A stretch of 64,000 nt of DNA. Source: Neptunomonas phycophila. Its GTDB lineage: Bacteria; Pseudomonadota; Gammaproteobacteria; Pseudomonadales; Balneatricaceae. Every line of letters begins with the position of its first letter. Within the stretch, counting starts at the first letter, position 1. The translations under genes were made by a program, and so were the position numbers. The notes under the pieces were generated by a model. That model was not told the DNA's origin. It was given only the letters and a program-made list of their open reading frames with translations, and ran no database searches. Positions 37,071 through 46,839 of this stretch are shown here, piece after piece. The stretch covers positions 2,356,001 to 2,420,000 of the forward strand of contig NZ_MRCI01000001.1 in assembly GCF_001922575.1 (NCBI RefSeq). The letters run 5' to 3'.

Positions 37071-37874
37071 TTAAAAGTCTCCAAACATCAATGCGGTTAA
37101 AACAAAATCCAAGCCCAAAACAGCAAGCGAGGCGTAAACTACCGTGCGCGTTGTTGCTTGACTAATCCCCTCGGAAGTCGGTACACAATCATAACCCTGA
37201 AAAACAGCTATCCAAGTTACAACCACACCAAACACAACCGCTTTAATCAAACCATTAACAACGTCTTCTGAAAAACTGACAGCGCTTTGCATGTTGGACC
37301 AGAAAGAGCCTTCATAAATCCCCAACCAATCAACACTCACTAGCGAACCACCCCACACACCCACAATGGCAAAGATCATGGATAATAAAGGCATAGAAAT
37401 AAAACCGGCCCATAAACGAGGAGCTATAATCCTACGCAAAGGATCAACCCCAATCATCTCTAGACTCGTCAACTGCTCAGTTGCTTTCATAAGGCCTATT
37501 TCTGCGGTCAATGCAGAACCCGCCCGCCCGGCAAACAATAACGCGGTCACAACCGGCGCCAACTCACGCACCAAGGTTAGCGCTACCATTTGACCCACGG
37601 CTTGCTCAGAGCCGTAGTCAACTAAGATCGTATAACCTTGCAGACCGATGACCATACCGATAAACAAGCCTGATACGAGAATGATGATTAAAGATAAGAC
37701 ACCTACTGAGTATAACTGACGAATAACAAGCGGCGTCATGGTCATTGGCTGCGGGCGCGCAACCAATGATTGAAAAACAATCAACCCCGAACGGCCAAAT
37801 GCTGCAACCCTGTCTAAACCGGTGCGACCAATCGAGGCAACAAAGTCCAACAACGCGAGTATCAATCCTTTCAT
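37071..37874 (-). CDS. mlaE: Mla phospholipid transporter permease MlaE
   Basis: 267 residues, five to six spans, with the permease-family segment [27 protein letters not shown] and [22 protein letters not shown]. It is the membrane subunit of the MlaFEDB complex that keeps the outer membrane lipid-asymmetric. Start overlaps the mlaF stop by 4 bp. Confidence 0.94.
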   Translation of the reverse strand: MKGLILALLDFVASIGRTGLDRVAAFGRSGLIVFQSLVARPQPMTMTPLVIRQLYSVGVLSLIIILVSGLFIGMVIGLQGYTILVDYGSEQAVGQMVALTLVRELAPVVTALLFAGRAGSALTAEIGLMKATEQLTSLEMIGVDPLRRIIAPRLWAGFISMPLLSMIFAIVGVWGGSLVSVDWLGIYEGSFWSNMQSAVSFSEDVVNGLIKAVVFGVVVTWIAVFQGYDCVPTSEGISQATTRTVVYASLAVLGLDFVLTALMFGDF

Positions 37875-38695
37875 GACACACCCTCTGCCAAGCCAAGATC
37901 ATCCAAAAGCGGCTGGGCTGAGTAATGAAACGGAACAGGACCATCAGGCTGCCCCTGCATAAACTGCTCAACCTGCGGCAGGTGATTTTTCGATAATTCC
38001 TCAGGAGTCCCTTGCGCAATCACTTCTCCTCCTGAAATGAGGAAAATATGATCTGCAATACTCATAGTCTCTTTTATATCGTGCGATACGATAATACTGG
38101 TATGCCCTAATGCTTTGTTCATAGCACTAATCAATTTCACAAGGACACCCATAGCAATGGGGTCTTGACCGGCAAACGGCTCGTCATACATCACAATATC
38201 GGGATCTAAAACAATTGCTCTGGCTAAGGCAACACGACGAGTCATACCACCAGAAAGCTCACTCGGCATTAAAGGATGCGCACCTCTTAGGCCAACCGCA
38301 TTTAGCTTTAACAAGACTATATCGCGGATCATGTCTTCTGGCAGTTTCGTGTGTACCCTAAGTGGAAACGCGACATTGTCAAAAACTGACATGTCAGTAA
38401 ATAAAGCACCGCTTTGAAACAGCATTCCCATTCGCTCACGCAACAAAAAAAGATCATGGCGAGGTAAACGATGGACATCGCTAGCATCCACTAAAACCCG
38501 GCCAGCGTCAGGACGCAGCTGTCCGCCAATCAATTTAAGCAAAGTGGTTTTACCCGTGCCTGATGGCCCCATTATCGCCGTAACTTTACCGCGAGGGATG
38601 CGCAAATTGACACCGTTAAAGATAGTGCGATTACCACGACTGAAATGAAGATCATCAACAATAATGACGCTATCTTCATTAGACTGTTTTGACAT
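37871..38695 (-). CDS. mlaF: Mla phospholipid transporter ATPase MlaF
   Basis: 274 residues. Walker [10 protein letters not shown], signature [14 protein letters not shown], Walker [15 protein letters not shown], and H-loop SIIVSHD. It drives phospholipid transport through MlaE. It is the first gene of the minus-strand set mlaFEDCB-ibaG-murA-hisG-hisD, divergent from yrbG with an imperfect dyad between them. Confidence 0.95.
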   Translation of the reverse strand: MSKQSNEDSVIIVDDLHFSRGNRTIFNGVNLRIPRGKVTAIMGPSGTGKTTLLKLIGGQLRPDAGRVLVDASDVHRLPRHDLFLLRERMGMLFQSGALFTDMSVFDNVAFPLRVHTKLPEDMIRDIVLLKLNAVGLRGAHPLMPSELSGGMTRRVALARAIVLDPDIVMYDEPFAGQDPIAMGVLVKLISAMNKALGHTSIIVSHDIKETMSIADHIFLISGGEVIAQGTPEELSKNHLPQVEQFMQGQPDGPVPFHYSAQPLLDDLGLAEGVS

Positions 38696-38724
38696 GCGTA
38701 GGGCGTATCCTCTGCCGTAAAATA

Positions 38725-38748
38725 TTCCGCTAACCTATATTAACGGAA
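38725..38748. promoter_or_regulatory. Imperfect dyad between mlaF and yrbG
   Basis: TTCCGCTAA, 6 bp, TTAACGGAA: 8 of 9 positions are complementary. It lies in the 167-bp divergent gap near the mlaF start and may be an operator for the mla operon. No regulator is assigned. Confidence 0.35.
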
Positions 38749-38862
38749 AATTAAGGCGCACAATATACCACTAGTGCAAGAAAACATGAATAATCCCAAT
38801 TCACTTGCGTAACATAACAGTTCTGATTTAATACCGCTTTTTACCTTCGGATTTACTATTCT

Positions 38863-39804
38863 ATGCTTTATCCCATTTTAGCGATACTTGGTGGATTAAT
38901 CGTGCTCGTATGGAGTGCAGATCGCTTCGTAAACGGTGCCGCCGCTACCGCCAAAAACTTCGGAATGTCACCGTTATTGATAGGCTTAACGATCGTGTCT
39001 TTTGGCACGTCCGCCCCCGAAATGCTGGTCTCTTTTATGGCCTCCATCAATGATTCGGGAAGCTTGGCGGTCGGTAACGCGGTTGGTTCTAATATTGCCA
39101 ACATTGCTTTAGTACTTGGTATAACCGCAATGATTGCTCCTATGCCGGTAAAATCAGGGGTTATCAAAAAAGAGATTCCTCTATTAGTGGGTATAACGTT
39201 ACTGGCTGGCTACTGCTTATGGGATCTGACGCTTTCACTATCCGACGGTATTATCTTGTTTGTTGGGTTGATTGTTTGTCTCTATTTATTTGCAAAATAC
39301 CAACAAGAGGAAGAAGGTTCGGATGATGAAGAAATCCCCGAACTGACAACACCTAAAGCTATTTTTTGGCTGCTAATAGGGCTTGCTCTTTTAATAGCAA
39401 GCTCAAGATTACTCGTCTGGGGCGCTGTTGAAATCGCCACAATTATGGGCGTCTCCGAACTCATCATTGGTTTGACGATTGTAGCCATCGGCACCAGCCT
39501 ACCGGAATTAGCGGCTACCGTAGCCAGTGCACTAAAAAAACAACACGATATCGCATTAGGTAACATAGTCGGTTCTAACATCTTCAATTTAGGTGCCGTG
39601 ATGGCAATTCCGGGCTTAGTGTCTCCCATTAGCATTGAGGCAGACGCGTTCTCCCGTGACTACATGGCCATGCTTGCCGTCACAATGCTGCTTGTCGCCT
39701 TTTGCTTGTGGCAGCGCCCCGCCCGAATCTCACGTATCGAGGGCGGCCTACTAACCGCCGCCTATGCGGGATATCTCTACCTGCTGTACACTGTTGCATC
39801 CTGA
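38863..39804 (+). CDS. yrbG: Calcium/sodium antiporter YrbG
   Basis: 313 residues, ten predicted spans in two inverted halves, each with the alpha-repeat motif of the CaCA family: SFGTSAPEMLVS and AIGTSLPELAAT, each followed by GN(A/I)VGSNI. An acidic cytoplasmic loop (EEEGSDDEEIPE) lies between the halves. It exchanges cations across the inner membrane. It heads the plus-strand kds/lpt/rpoN block, and this position is conserved. Confidence 0.93.
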   Translation: MLYPILAILGGLIVLVWSADRFVNGAAATAKNFGMSPLLIGLTIVSFGTSAPEMLVSFMASINDSGSLAVGNAVGSNIANIALVLGITAMIAPMPVKSGVIKKEIPLLVGITLLAGYCLWDLTLSLSDGIILFVGLIVCLYLFAKYQQEEEGSDDEEIPELTTPKAIFWLLIGLALLIASSRLLVWGAVEIATIMGVSELIIGLTIVAIGTSLPELAATVASALKKQHDIALGNIVGSNIFNLGAVMAIPGLVSPISIEADAFSRDYMAMLAVTMLLVAFCLWQRPARISRIEGGLLTAAYAGYLYLLYTVAS

Positions 39805-39835
39805 TTAACCCAAACGGAAATAAGTAAGTTTTATT

Positions 39836-40810
39836 ATGGAACAAAGCAAACCTTTCTTAGAATCTGCTATTCGTACTATTAAATTAGAAGCCGAAGCAGT
39901 ACTAGAACTTATTCCGCATTTAGATGCCGGATTCGAAGCAGCCTGCGAACTGCTGATCGAATGCAAAGGACGTGTCATTGTCACAGGTATGGGTAAGTCA
40001 GGTCACATTGGCTGTAAAATTGCAGCAACACTAGCCAGCACAGGCACTCCGGCCTTCTTTGTTCACCCAGGTGAAGCCAGCCATGGCGATATGGGGATGT
40101 TCACACCAGAAGACGTGGTCATTGCGCTATCCAACTCAGGTGAAACCGCTGAGATTGTGACTATATTGCCGCTCATTAAACGGATGGCAGCTCCGCTAAT
40201 CAGTATTACAGGTAACCCTGCATCCACATTATCTCAAGAAGCTAATGTCAATTTAGACATCTCTGTTTCCGAAGAAGCATGTCCTCTCAACTTAGCACCT
40301 ACATCCAGTACGACGGCGCAGTTGGTGATGGGAGACGCACTTGCAATCGCCTTACTTGAAGCCAAAGGTTTTACCGCCGAAGACTTTGCCTTTTCTCACC
40401 CTGGTGGTAGCCTCGGCCGCAAGCTCTTGCTCAAAGTTAAAAGCATTATGCACGCAGGCGACGACATACCTACCGTCGAACTCGGCACATCAGTTAATGC
40501 GGCACTTATAGAAGTTACAGAAAAGCGCTTAGGCATGACAACAGTTGTCGACAAAGACGGTGTACTGGTCGGTATATTTACCGATGGAGACTTGCGACGA
40601 ACGCTTGATTTGAACCTTGACCTCAAATCAACACCAATAGAACAAGTTATGACACGCCAATCAACAACCGTAAACGAAGAAATGCTCGCCGCCGAAGCCC
40701 TTCACATCATGCAAACTAAAAAAATCAACGCGCTGATTGCTTGCGATAACCAAGGTCGCCCTACTGGCGCACTGAATATGCACGACATGTTAAAAGCAGG
40801 AGTGATTTAA
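39836..40810 (+). CDS. kdsD: Arabinose-5-phosphate isomerase KdsD
   Basis: 324 residues. SIS domain (VIVTGMGKSGHIGCKIAATLASTG, FFVHPGEASHGDMGM, SNSGETAE) followed by two CBS domains (MHAGDDIP... and VMTRQSTTV...). It converts ribulose-5-phosphate to arabinose-5-phosphate for Kdo synthesis. Its stop overlaps the kdsC start by one base. Confidence 0.95.
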   Translation: MEQSKPFLESAIRTIKLEAEAVLELIPHLDAGFEAACELLIECKGRVIVTGMGKSGHIGCKIAATLASTGTPAFFVHPGEASHGDMGMFTPEDVVIALSNSGETAEIVTILPLIKRMAAPLISITGNPASTLSQEANVNLDISVSEEACPLNLAPTSSTTAQLVMGDALAIALLEAKGFTAEDFAFSHPGGSLGRKLLLKVKSIMHAGDDIPTVELGTSVNAALIEVTEKRLGMTTVVDKDGVLVGIFTDGDLRRTLDLNLDLKSTPIEQVMTRQSTTVNEEMLAAEALHIMQTKKINALIACDNQGRPTGALNMHDMLKAGVI

Positions 40811-41346
40811 TGCGCACTATCGACAATATTGAACTTGCAAAACGCGCCGCAAACATCACGCTAGCAGTGTTTGACGTGGATGGTATTTTAACTGACGGCA
40901 GTTTACATTTCCTTGCAGATGGTTCAGAAGTCAAAATGTTTAACACCCTAGACGGCCTAGGCTTCAAAATGCTGCATGACGCGGGGATTGAAACCGCGAT
41001 CATTACTGGCCGAAAGTCACCGCAAGTCGAAATGCGTGTCAAAGCACTGGGAATTACATACCTGCACCAAGGACGGGATGACAAACTTACCGCCCTGCGT
41101 GAAATACTAGACAAAACAGCTCATAGCGAAGAGACAACCGCCTATATTGGCGACGACCTACCTGATTTATCCGCTATTACAGCCGTTGCTTTTGGTGCAA
41201 CAGTTCCCAATGGGCACCCTCTTGTAAAAGAAGAGGCCAGTTGGGTAACTGAACGAACAGGGGGTTATGGAGCCGCTCGTGAGTTTTGCGAGACTATCCT
41301 ACAAGCCAAAGGCTTGTTAGAACAGGCGTACCAGAGGTTCCGTTAA
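40810..41346 (+). CDS. kdsC: Kdo-8-phosphate phosphatase KdsC
   Basis: 178 residues, cap-less HAD phosphatase (C0 type). Nucleophile and acid/base are D22 and D24 in FDVDGILTDG; motif III lysine and IGDDLPDL motif IV follow. It releases phosphate from Kdo-8-phosphate. Overlaps kdsD and lptC by one base each, so the block is translationally coupled. Confidence 0.95.
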   Translation: MRTIDNIELAKRAANITLAVFDVDGILTDGSLHFLADGSEVKMFNTLDGLGFKMLHDAGIETAIITGRKSPQVEMRVKALGITYLHQGRDDKLTALREILDKTAHSEETTAYIGDDLPDLSAITAVAFGATVPNGHPLVKEEASWVTERTGGYGAAREFCETILQAKGLLEQAYQRFR

Positions 41347-41918
41347 TGCTACTGAACCAAAGCAAAGCGCGAGTAGCCGTTGCAAGTATTCTCTTGTTAC
41401 CGCTTCTCGCTTACTGGATTATTAACCCTGATGACGTGCAAGAGACACCGACACAAAGCGCATTATCACAGGGTGCGGATTACTACCTAAAAGGCAGCAA
41501 AGTAAAAGAGTTCGATGAACAAGGGAAGCTTAAAGCGACACTGTCAGCCGCTGAGTTAACTCACTTTCCCGATCAAGCATTATCCAGACTACTTTCTCCA
41601 TCCGTCGAAATGCAGGATGAAAAAGGAACACCTGTCACGCTCACCAGCAAAACTGGCACGTTATTTGATAATGAAGACCGCATGACGCTTGATGAAGACG
41701 TACGCGTCACGCATAATCCCAACATGCCCGATGCCAGTTTACTAACCACGTCGTCGTTAAATTTTGACCGCCGCAGTGGTATCGCGAGCACAGACCTACC
41801 CGTCAAAATAACAAACCAACAGTTTGAAACGACAGCAACTGGCATGACGATCAACATTAATTCGCGGACCTCCGATTTACTATCGGACGTAAAAGGCACT
41901 TTTTATGTCGAACCTTAA
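41346..41918 (+). CDS. lptC: LPS export protein LptC
   Basis: 190 residues from the ATG at 41346, which overlaps the kdsC stop (TAATG); a frame reaching back to 41286 lies inside kdsC and is not needed. One N-terminal membrane span (VAVASILLLPLLAYWII) and a beta-jellyroll periplasmic domain. It joins LptBFG to LptA in the LPS bridge. Its end overlaps lptA by 14 bp. Confidence 0.92.
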   Translation: MLLNQSKARVAVASILLLPLLAYWIINPDDVQETPTQSALSQGADYYLKGSKVKEFDEQGKLKATLSAAELTHFPDQALSRLLSPSVEMQDEKGTPVTLTSKTGTLFDNEDRMTLDEDVRVTHNPNMPDASLLTTSSLNFDRRSGIASTDLPVKITNQQFETTATGMTININSRTSDLLSDVKGTFYVEP

Positions 41919-42408
41919 ACAACTATCCCTGTTGGCTTGCACATGCCTATTCGCTACCCAGCTTGCCTTTGCGTTACCTGACGACCGCAAGAAGCCTATC
42001 CATATCGCCGCTAATAGCGCTCAGATTGATGAAAATAGCGGAATTACTACCTATACGGGCAACGTGCTTATTACCCAGGGTACTATGAAAATAAAAGCCG
42101 CTAAGGTTAACCTTTATCAGAAAAATAATGACGTAAACCGCATTGTCGCCACGGGTAGCCCAGCAAGCTTTAGCCAACAAGCATCAGCAAACCAAGCTAT
42201 TACCGACGCGTTTGGTCAACGTTTAGAGTATCAAGTTGATAAACAAACCATCACGATCACCGGCAACGCTCGCGTAGAACAAGACAAGAACCAATTCAGC
42301 GGCGAACGCATTGTTTATCAGATGGAAAAGTCTCTCGTTAATGCCTATAGCGGTGAAGGCAACTCAGGACAGCGCGTACAAATGATTATCCAACCAAAAG
42401 CGAAATAA
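41905..42408 (+). CDS. lptA: LPS transport periplasmic protein LptA
   Basis: 167 residues with a signal peptide ([15 protein letters not shown]). Beta-jellyroll with [28 protein letters not shown], the OstA-type repeat opening. It forms the periplasmic filament that carries LPS to LptD. Ends just ahead of lptB. Confidence 0.93.
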   Translation: MSNLKQLSLLACTCLFATQLAFALPDDRKKPIHIAANSAQIDENSGITTYTGNVLITQGTMKIKAAKVNLYQKNNDVNRIVATGSPASFSQQASANQAITDAFGQRLEYQVDKQTITITGNARVEQDKNQFSGERIVYQMEKSLVNAYSGEGNSGQRVQMIIQPKAK

Positions 42409-42409
42409 T

Positions 42410-43147
42410 ATGATGACGCCGGATAGCACTTTACACGCTCGCAACTTAGCAAAATCATACAAAAAACGTAATGTCGTTCGCGATGTATCCCTCTCGGTCA
42501 ATAGCGGTGAAATCGTAGGACTTCTGGGTCCCAATGGTGCCGGTAAAACTACCTGCTTTTACATGATTGTGGGCTTGGTCAAAGCTGATAACGGCTCAAT
42601 AGCTATCAACGAAGAAACGATTACCCCTTTGGCTATGCACCAACGCGCACGCAAAGGAATTGGTTACTTACCTCAAGAAGCATCTATTTTTCGAAAGCTC
42701 AGTGTTGAAGATAACTTACTTGGCATTTTAGAAATGCGAAAAGAGCTATCAGTTGATCAACAAAAAGCCAAAATGGAAGAGTTGTTAGAAGAGTTTCACA
42801 TTACGCACATACGAAATAGTCTAGGTATGAGCTTGTCTGGTGGAGAACGACGCCGAGTCGAAATAGCGCGTGCCCTAGCCTCCGAGCCCGCTTTTATTTT
42901 GTTAGACGAACCCTTTGCAGGGGTTGACCCAATCTCTGTAAATGATATTAAAAAGACGATAAAACACCTACAATCAAAAGGTATTGGAGTCTTAATAACG
43001 GACCACAATGTCAGAGAAACACTAGACATTTGTGAGAAAGCCTACATAGTCAGTGAAGGTGTTATCCTAGCTGAAGGCGAGCCAAGCGATATACTGGCAA
43101 ATGAAAAAGTTCGTGCTGCTTACCTCGGCGAATCGTTTCGACTATAA
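42410..43147 (+). CDS. lptB: LPS export ABC ATPase LptB
   Basis: 245 residues. Walker [10 protein letters not shown], signature [15 protein letters not shown], Walker [15 protein letters not shown]-loop LITDHN. It powers LPS extraction by LptFG, encoded elsewhere. The ATGATG start allows either codon. rpoN follows 37 bp later. Confidence 0.96.
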   Translation: MMTPDSTLHARNLAKSYKKRNVVRDVSLSVNSGEIVGLLGPNGAGKTTCFYMIVGLVKADNGSIAINEETITPLAMHQRARKGIGYLPQEASIFRKLSVEDNLLGILEMRKELSVDQQKAKMEELLEEFHITHIRNSLGMSLSGGERRRVEIARALASEPAFILLDEPFAGVDPISVNDIKKTIKHLQSKGIGVLITDHNVRETLDICEKAYIVSEGVILAEGEPSDILANEKVRAAYLGESFRL

Positions 43148-43184
43148 GCAACACCTCGTGTTTTCTGGAGTCTACTTGTAATTT

Positions 43185-44720
43185 ATGAAGCAGTCATTAC
43201 AGTTAAAAATGGGGCAACATCTCACGATGACCCCACAATTACAGCAAGCAATTCGCTTACTGCAATTATCGACACTTGATCTACAGCAGGAGATTCAATC
43301 TGCATTAGACAGCAATCCCATGCTGGAAACTAATGAAGACAGTGAAGACAATGCGGCTCCGCAGGACAACTCTACACAGAGCGAGCAGCCTAGCAATTCA
43401 GATCAAACCCCATCGGAATACACGGCGCAAACAACACAAGAATCGACACAATCTGACGACCAAGAACCCGACTCTTTTGACGACAAGTGGAACGATGACA
43501 TCCCCAGTGAGTTATCAACCGATTCATCTTGGGACGACACTTACCAAACTAGCAGCAACACATCGAGCACAAGTAATCGTGACGATGACAGCTTTTTTGA
43601 ATCGAATGATAGTGCCGAGGAGAGTCTCCAAGACCATTTGCTATGGCAACTTAACCTAACAAGGATGTCCGCAGACGACCGTTTAGTTGCTGAAGCCATT
43701 ATCGATGCGATCGACAACGAAGGCTATTTACGCCTTAACATTGAAGAGCTGCTTGAAGACTTTAAACGCCAAGAACCAGAACGCTTCCAAGAAGCAGAAC
43801 TGGAAGAGTTCGAAGCCGTATTGCATCGCGTACAGCAGTTTGATCCGCCCGGTGTAGCGGCCCGCGACTTAGGTGAATGCCTGTGCATACAATTAAAACA
43901 ATTACCTGAGCCGCCTCCTTTGTTAGCGCAAACATTGAACTTGTGCCAACATTATATCCACTTACTGGGTAACCATGATTACAAACAATTGATGCGCAAG
44001 CTACGCATCAAAGAACCACAATTACAGGCTATTATTGAACTCATTCAAACGCTAAACCCGCAGCCGGGAGCAATGATTTCACCTTCAAAAGCTGAATATG
44101 TGATTCCAGATGTTTTTGTGGAAAAGCTCAAAGGTGTTTGGACCGTGCGCTTGAATTCTGAAGCTTCACCTAATTTACGGATCAACACTCAGTATGCTGA
44201 TTTGATTCGCCGAGCGGACTCCAGCGCGGATAACACCTATTTAAAAAACCATTTACAGGAAGCACGCTGGTTTATTAAGAGTCTACTCAGCCGAAATGAA
44301 ACTCTGCTAAAAGTTTCAAGTCAAATTATCGAAAGGCAAGTAGATTTTCTTGAGCATGGTGAAGAAGCTATGAAGCCCATGGTGTTACATGACATTGCCG
44401 AAGCAGTTGAGATGCACGAATCCACTATCTCACGTGTGACGACACAAAAATTCATGCACACACCTCGCGGAATATTTGAGCTAAAGTACTTCTTTTCAAG
44501 CCATGTCAACACCAGCGATGGTGGCGCAGCCTCATCAACAGCCATACGAGCGGTCATAAAAAAACTGATAGCTGCCGAAAACCCTGCTAAACCTTTAAGT
44601 GATAGTAAAATTGCTCAACTTCTCGATGAAGAAGGAATCCAGGTCGCTCGAAGGACGATCGCCAAATATCGCGAAGCGATGGGAATCGCTCCTTCTAATG
44701 AACGCAAGCGTCTGGTTTAA
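43185..44720 (+). CDS. rpoN: RNA polymerase sigma-54 factor
   Basis: 511 residues. Region I is Gln/Leu-rich ([22 protein letters not shown]), which contacts activators. Region II is acidic and unusually Ser/Thr/Asp-rich (~50-150). Region III ends with the HTH and the RpoN box [10 protein letters not shown]. It directs transcription from -24/-12 promoters with ATP-dependent activators. A matching promoter element is at 25961-25976. Confidence 0.97.
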   Translation: MKQSLQLKMGQHLTMTPQLQQAIRLLQLSTLDLQQEIQSALDSNPMLETNEDSEDNAAPQDNSTQSEQPSNSDQTPSEYTAQTTQESTQSDDQEPDSFDDKWNDDIPSELSTDSSWDDTYQTSSNTSSTSNRDDDSFFESNDSAEESLQDHLLWQLNLTRMSADDRLVAEAIIDAIDNEGYLRLNIEELLEDFKRQEPERFQEAELEEFEAVLHRVQQFDPPGVAARDLGECLCIQLKQLPEPPPLLAQTLNLCQHYIHLLGNHDYKQLMRKLRIKEPQLQAIIELIQTLNPQPGAMISPSKAEYVIPDVFVEKLKGVWTVRLNSEASPNLRINTQYADLIRRADSSADNTYLKNHLQEARWFIKSLLSRNETLLKVSSQIIERQVDFLEHGEEAMKPMVLHDIAEAVEMHESTISRVTTQKFMHTPRGIFELKYFFSSHVNTSDGGAASSTAIRAVIKKLIAAENPAKPLSDSKIAQLLDEEGIQVARRTIAKYREAMGIAPSNERKRLV

Positions 44721-44733
44721 TAACGATACGCAT

Positions 44734-44749
44734 ACGACTGAAGAGTCGT
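44734..44749 (+). other. Hairpin between rpoN and hpf
   Basis: ACGACT-GAAG-AGTCGT is a perfect 6-bp stem with a tetraloop placed directly before the hpf ribosome site (CTAAGGAG). No T-run. It may be an mRNA processing or attenuation point. Confidence 0.35.
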
Positions 44750-44765
44750 GCTAAGGAGACAATCT

Positions 44766-45056
44766 ATGCAGATCAATATCACAGGTCACCATGTAGAACT
44801 GACTGAAGCACTGTCCGAGTATGTACACACTAAGTTTGACAAGCTAGAACGCCATTTCGATAACATCACTAACGTACAAGTGACCTTGAGTGTTGATAAA
44901 CAGCGGCAAATTGCCGAAGCTGACATGCATATTGCTGGAGGCGAAATATTTGCAACCAGTGAGCAGCCGGATATGTATGCGGCCATTGATGCCCTGACGG
45001 ATAAGCTAGACCGTCAAATCATCAAACATAAAGAAAAGCTCAAGAGCCATAAATAA
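44766..45056 (+). CDS. hpf: Ribosome hibernation-promoting factor (short HPF)
   Basis: 96 residues from the ATG at 44766 (MQINITGHHVELTEAL), which has AAGGAG upstream; an earlier start at 44748 overlaps that site. Single S30AE domain, no long C-terminal extension, so the short HPF/YfiA type that works with RMF to form 100S ribosomes. Conserved neighbour of rpoN and ptsN. Confidence 0.93.
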   Translation: MQINITGHHVELTEALSEYVHTKFDKLERHFDNITNVQVTLSVDKQRQIAEADMHIAGGEIFATSEQPDMYAAIDALTDKLDRQIIKHKEKLKSHK

Positions 45057-45081
45057 CCTTCTAATAACTAATTGAAGTCAT

Positions 45082-45540
45082 ATGCCCATAATTTCTCTGT
45101 TAACACCTAGCCGCACTCTACAAGCAGTAGAGGGCGGCAGCAAAAAGCGCGTGCTAGAAATGGCAAGCAAACTCATTGCTGAATCAGTCGGTGAAGAAGT
45201 CACACACGAACTTATCTTCACCGGCCTAATTGGCAGAGAAAGGCTGGGCAGTACCGGCATCGGTGAAGGGGTTGCTATACCCCATTGCCGATTAGCGGGT
45301 ATCGAAGCACCGATAGGAGCGCTGATTCACTTAGCAGAGCCTATCGATTTTGATGCTATCGACAGCCGTCCTGTAGATTTACTGTTCTTTTTGCTAGTCC
45401 CTGAAGCGGCATGTGATGAGCACCTCGGCACTTTAGCAAAATTAGCAGAAGTCTTTAGCCAAGATGAATGCCGTGTCGCCCTTCGAAAAGCCGACAGCAA
45501 TGAAAACCTATTGGCTACAGCGACGCGCTTATTCCAATAA
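45082..45540 (+). CDS. ptsN: Nitrogen-PTS EIIA component PtsN
   Basis: 152 residues. The phospho-accepting histidine is H68 in GEGVAIPHCRL, with a second His-containing helix not conserved as in sugar EIIA proteins. EIIA-Ntr receives phosphate from NPr and regulates potassium, nitrogen and envelope responses rather than sugar uptake. Located as usual between hpf and rapZ. Confidence 0.94.
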   Translation: MPIISLLTPSRTLQAVEGGSKKRVLEMASKLIAESVGEEVTHELIFTGLIGRERLGSTGIGEGVAIPHCRLAGIEAPIGALIHLAEPIDFDAIDSRPVDLLFFLLVPEAACDEHLGTLAKLAEVFSQDECRVALRKADSNENLLATATRLFQ

Positions 45541-45574
45541 AGTGACATCAGCCTAATGCAATAAGAGAGCTCTC

Positions 45575-46429
45575 ATGAAATTGGTAATCATTAGCGGGAT
45601 GTCCGGCTCAGGAAAAAGCTCAGCCCTGCAGGCATTGGAAGATGTTGGTTTTTATTGCATTGATAACTTACCGGCTATGCTATTGCCGGATTTAATTAAG
45701 CATCTAGAAGCCGATGCTCAATTCAAAAAAATAGCCGTTTGTATCGATGCTCGTAACTTATCGAGTAATTTAGAGCGGCTCCCCGAGATCTGGCGTGATT
45801 TTAACGAACACAGCGACATTAACGCCGAGCTCGTGTTTATTAACGCGTCACTTGAAAGCTTACTCAACCGTTACAGCTCAACTAGACGCCGACATCCGAT
45901 GTCAGAATTGTTTAGTGGATTAACTGACTCAATTGAGTACGAAAAAAAGCTCCTTGAGCCGATCGCCGAAATTGCTGATATACGAATCGATACTACACAT
46001 ATGTCACTATACGACCTCCGTGACACGATTAAATTACGTGTAGCAGAGCGCAAACAGCAAACGTTATCACTGCAATTTGAGTCGTTTGGCTTTAAACATG
46101 GCGTTCCAATGGATGTCGATATGGTATTTGATGTCCGTGTACTGCCAAACCCTTATTGGCTTCCTGAATTACGTAAATTTACGGGCAAGGACAAGCCTGT
46201 CATCGACTTTTTAAGCAACGAGGCTCTGGTCGATGAAATGTACCAGGATATTCGCGGTTACATTGAAAAGTGGTTGCCTGAGTTTTCCAACAATAACCGC
46301 AGTTATGTCACGGTAGGTATTGGCTGCACCGGCGGCCAGCACCGGTCCGTTTTTCTTGCGGAGAAGCTAACGGGCTATTTTAAATCACTCATGGATACGG
46401 TGAACATACGCCACCGAGAACTGCACTAA
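45575..46429 (+). CDS. rapZ: RNase adapter protein RapZ
   Basis: 284 residues. Walker A GMSGSGKS at 8-15, and the C-terminal RNA/ligand domain with GIGCTGGQHRSVFLAEKL. In E. coli RapZ senses glucosamine-6-phosphate and guides RNase E to the small RNA GlmZ, controlling glmS. GlmZ is not visible here. Confidence 0.95.
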   Translation: MKLVIISGMSGSGKSSALQALEDVGFYCIDNLPAMLLPDLIKHLEADAQFKKIAVCIDARNLSSNLERLPEIWRDFNEHSDINAELVFINASLESLLNRYSSTRRRHPMSELFSGLTDSIEYEKKLLEPIAEIADIRIDTTHMSLYDLRDTIKLRVAERKQQTLSLQFESFGFKHGVPMDVDMVFDVRVLPNPYWLPELRKFTGKDKPVIDFLSNEALVDEMYQDIRGYIEKWLPEFSNNNRSYVTVGIGCTGGQHRSVFLAEKLTGYFKSLMDTVNIRHRELH

Positions 46430-46457
46430 GTGCCAGTTTAAGATCAGGAATAAGCGC

Positions 46458-46727
46458 ATGCTAGAAAAGAAAATCACAATAATAAATAAGCTCGGCTTAC
46501 ACGCCCGCGCAGCCGCCAAGCTCATCAACACAACCTCGCGCTTTTCGTGCGACGTCCGCCTAGAAAAAGATGACCGAGAAGTGGATGGGAAAAGTATCAT
46601 GTCTGTTATGATGCTTGCCGCAAGTCGAGGCACCGAACTTACTGTAAAAACTCAAGGCGAAGACCAAGATGAAGCCCTGAGCGCAATAGAAGCGTTAATT
46701 AATAACCGCTTTGACGAAGAAGAGTAA
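46458..46727 (+). CDS. ptsO: Phosphocarrier protein NPr
   Basis: 89 residues. Phospho-histidine H16 in NKLGLHARAAAKL, and the second conserved block DGKSIMSVMMLAA with the regulatory serine position. It passes phosphate from PtsP (EI-Ntr) to PtsN. The final gene of the rpoN cluster. A GCGCC/GGCGC stem (46776-46796) lies downstream, after a possible -10 element TATACT at 46769-46774 for mgtE. Confidence 0.93.
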   Translation: MLEKKITIINKLGLHARAAAKLINTTSRFSCDVRLEKDDREVDGKSIMSVMMLAASRGTELTVKTQGEDQDEALSAIEALINNRFDEEE

Positions 46728-46839
46728 TATCAGCCAACAGATCTACTGTAGGCTTAAGAACTATCCGTTATACTAGCGCCTACGCCACCAAGGCGCCCCT
46801 ACTCTATCCTGACGCTGACAGTGAGCACCTAAGGACTTT

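Noticed and set aside
41286-41345. Extended N terminus for LptC
   Set aside because: The extra codons lie inside kdsC; the ATG at 41346 gives the correct membrane-anchor start and a TAATG overlap.
46728-46839. An M-box magnesium riboswitch before mgtE
   Set aside because: The gap is 112 bp, shorter than the element, and contains only one small GC stem.
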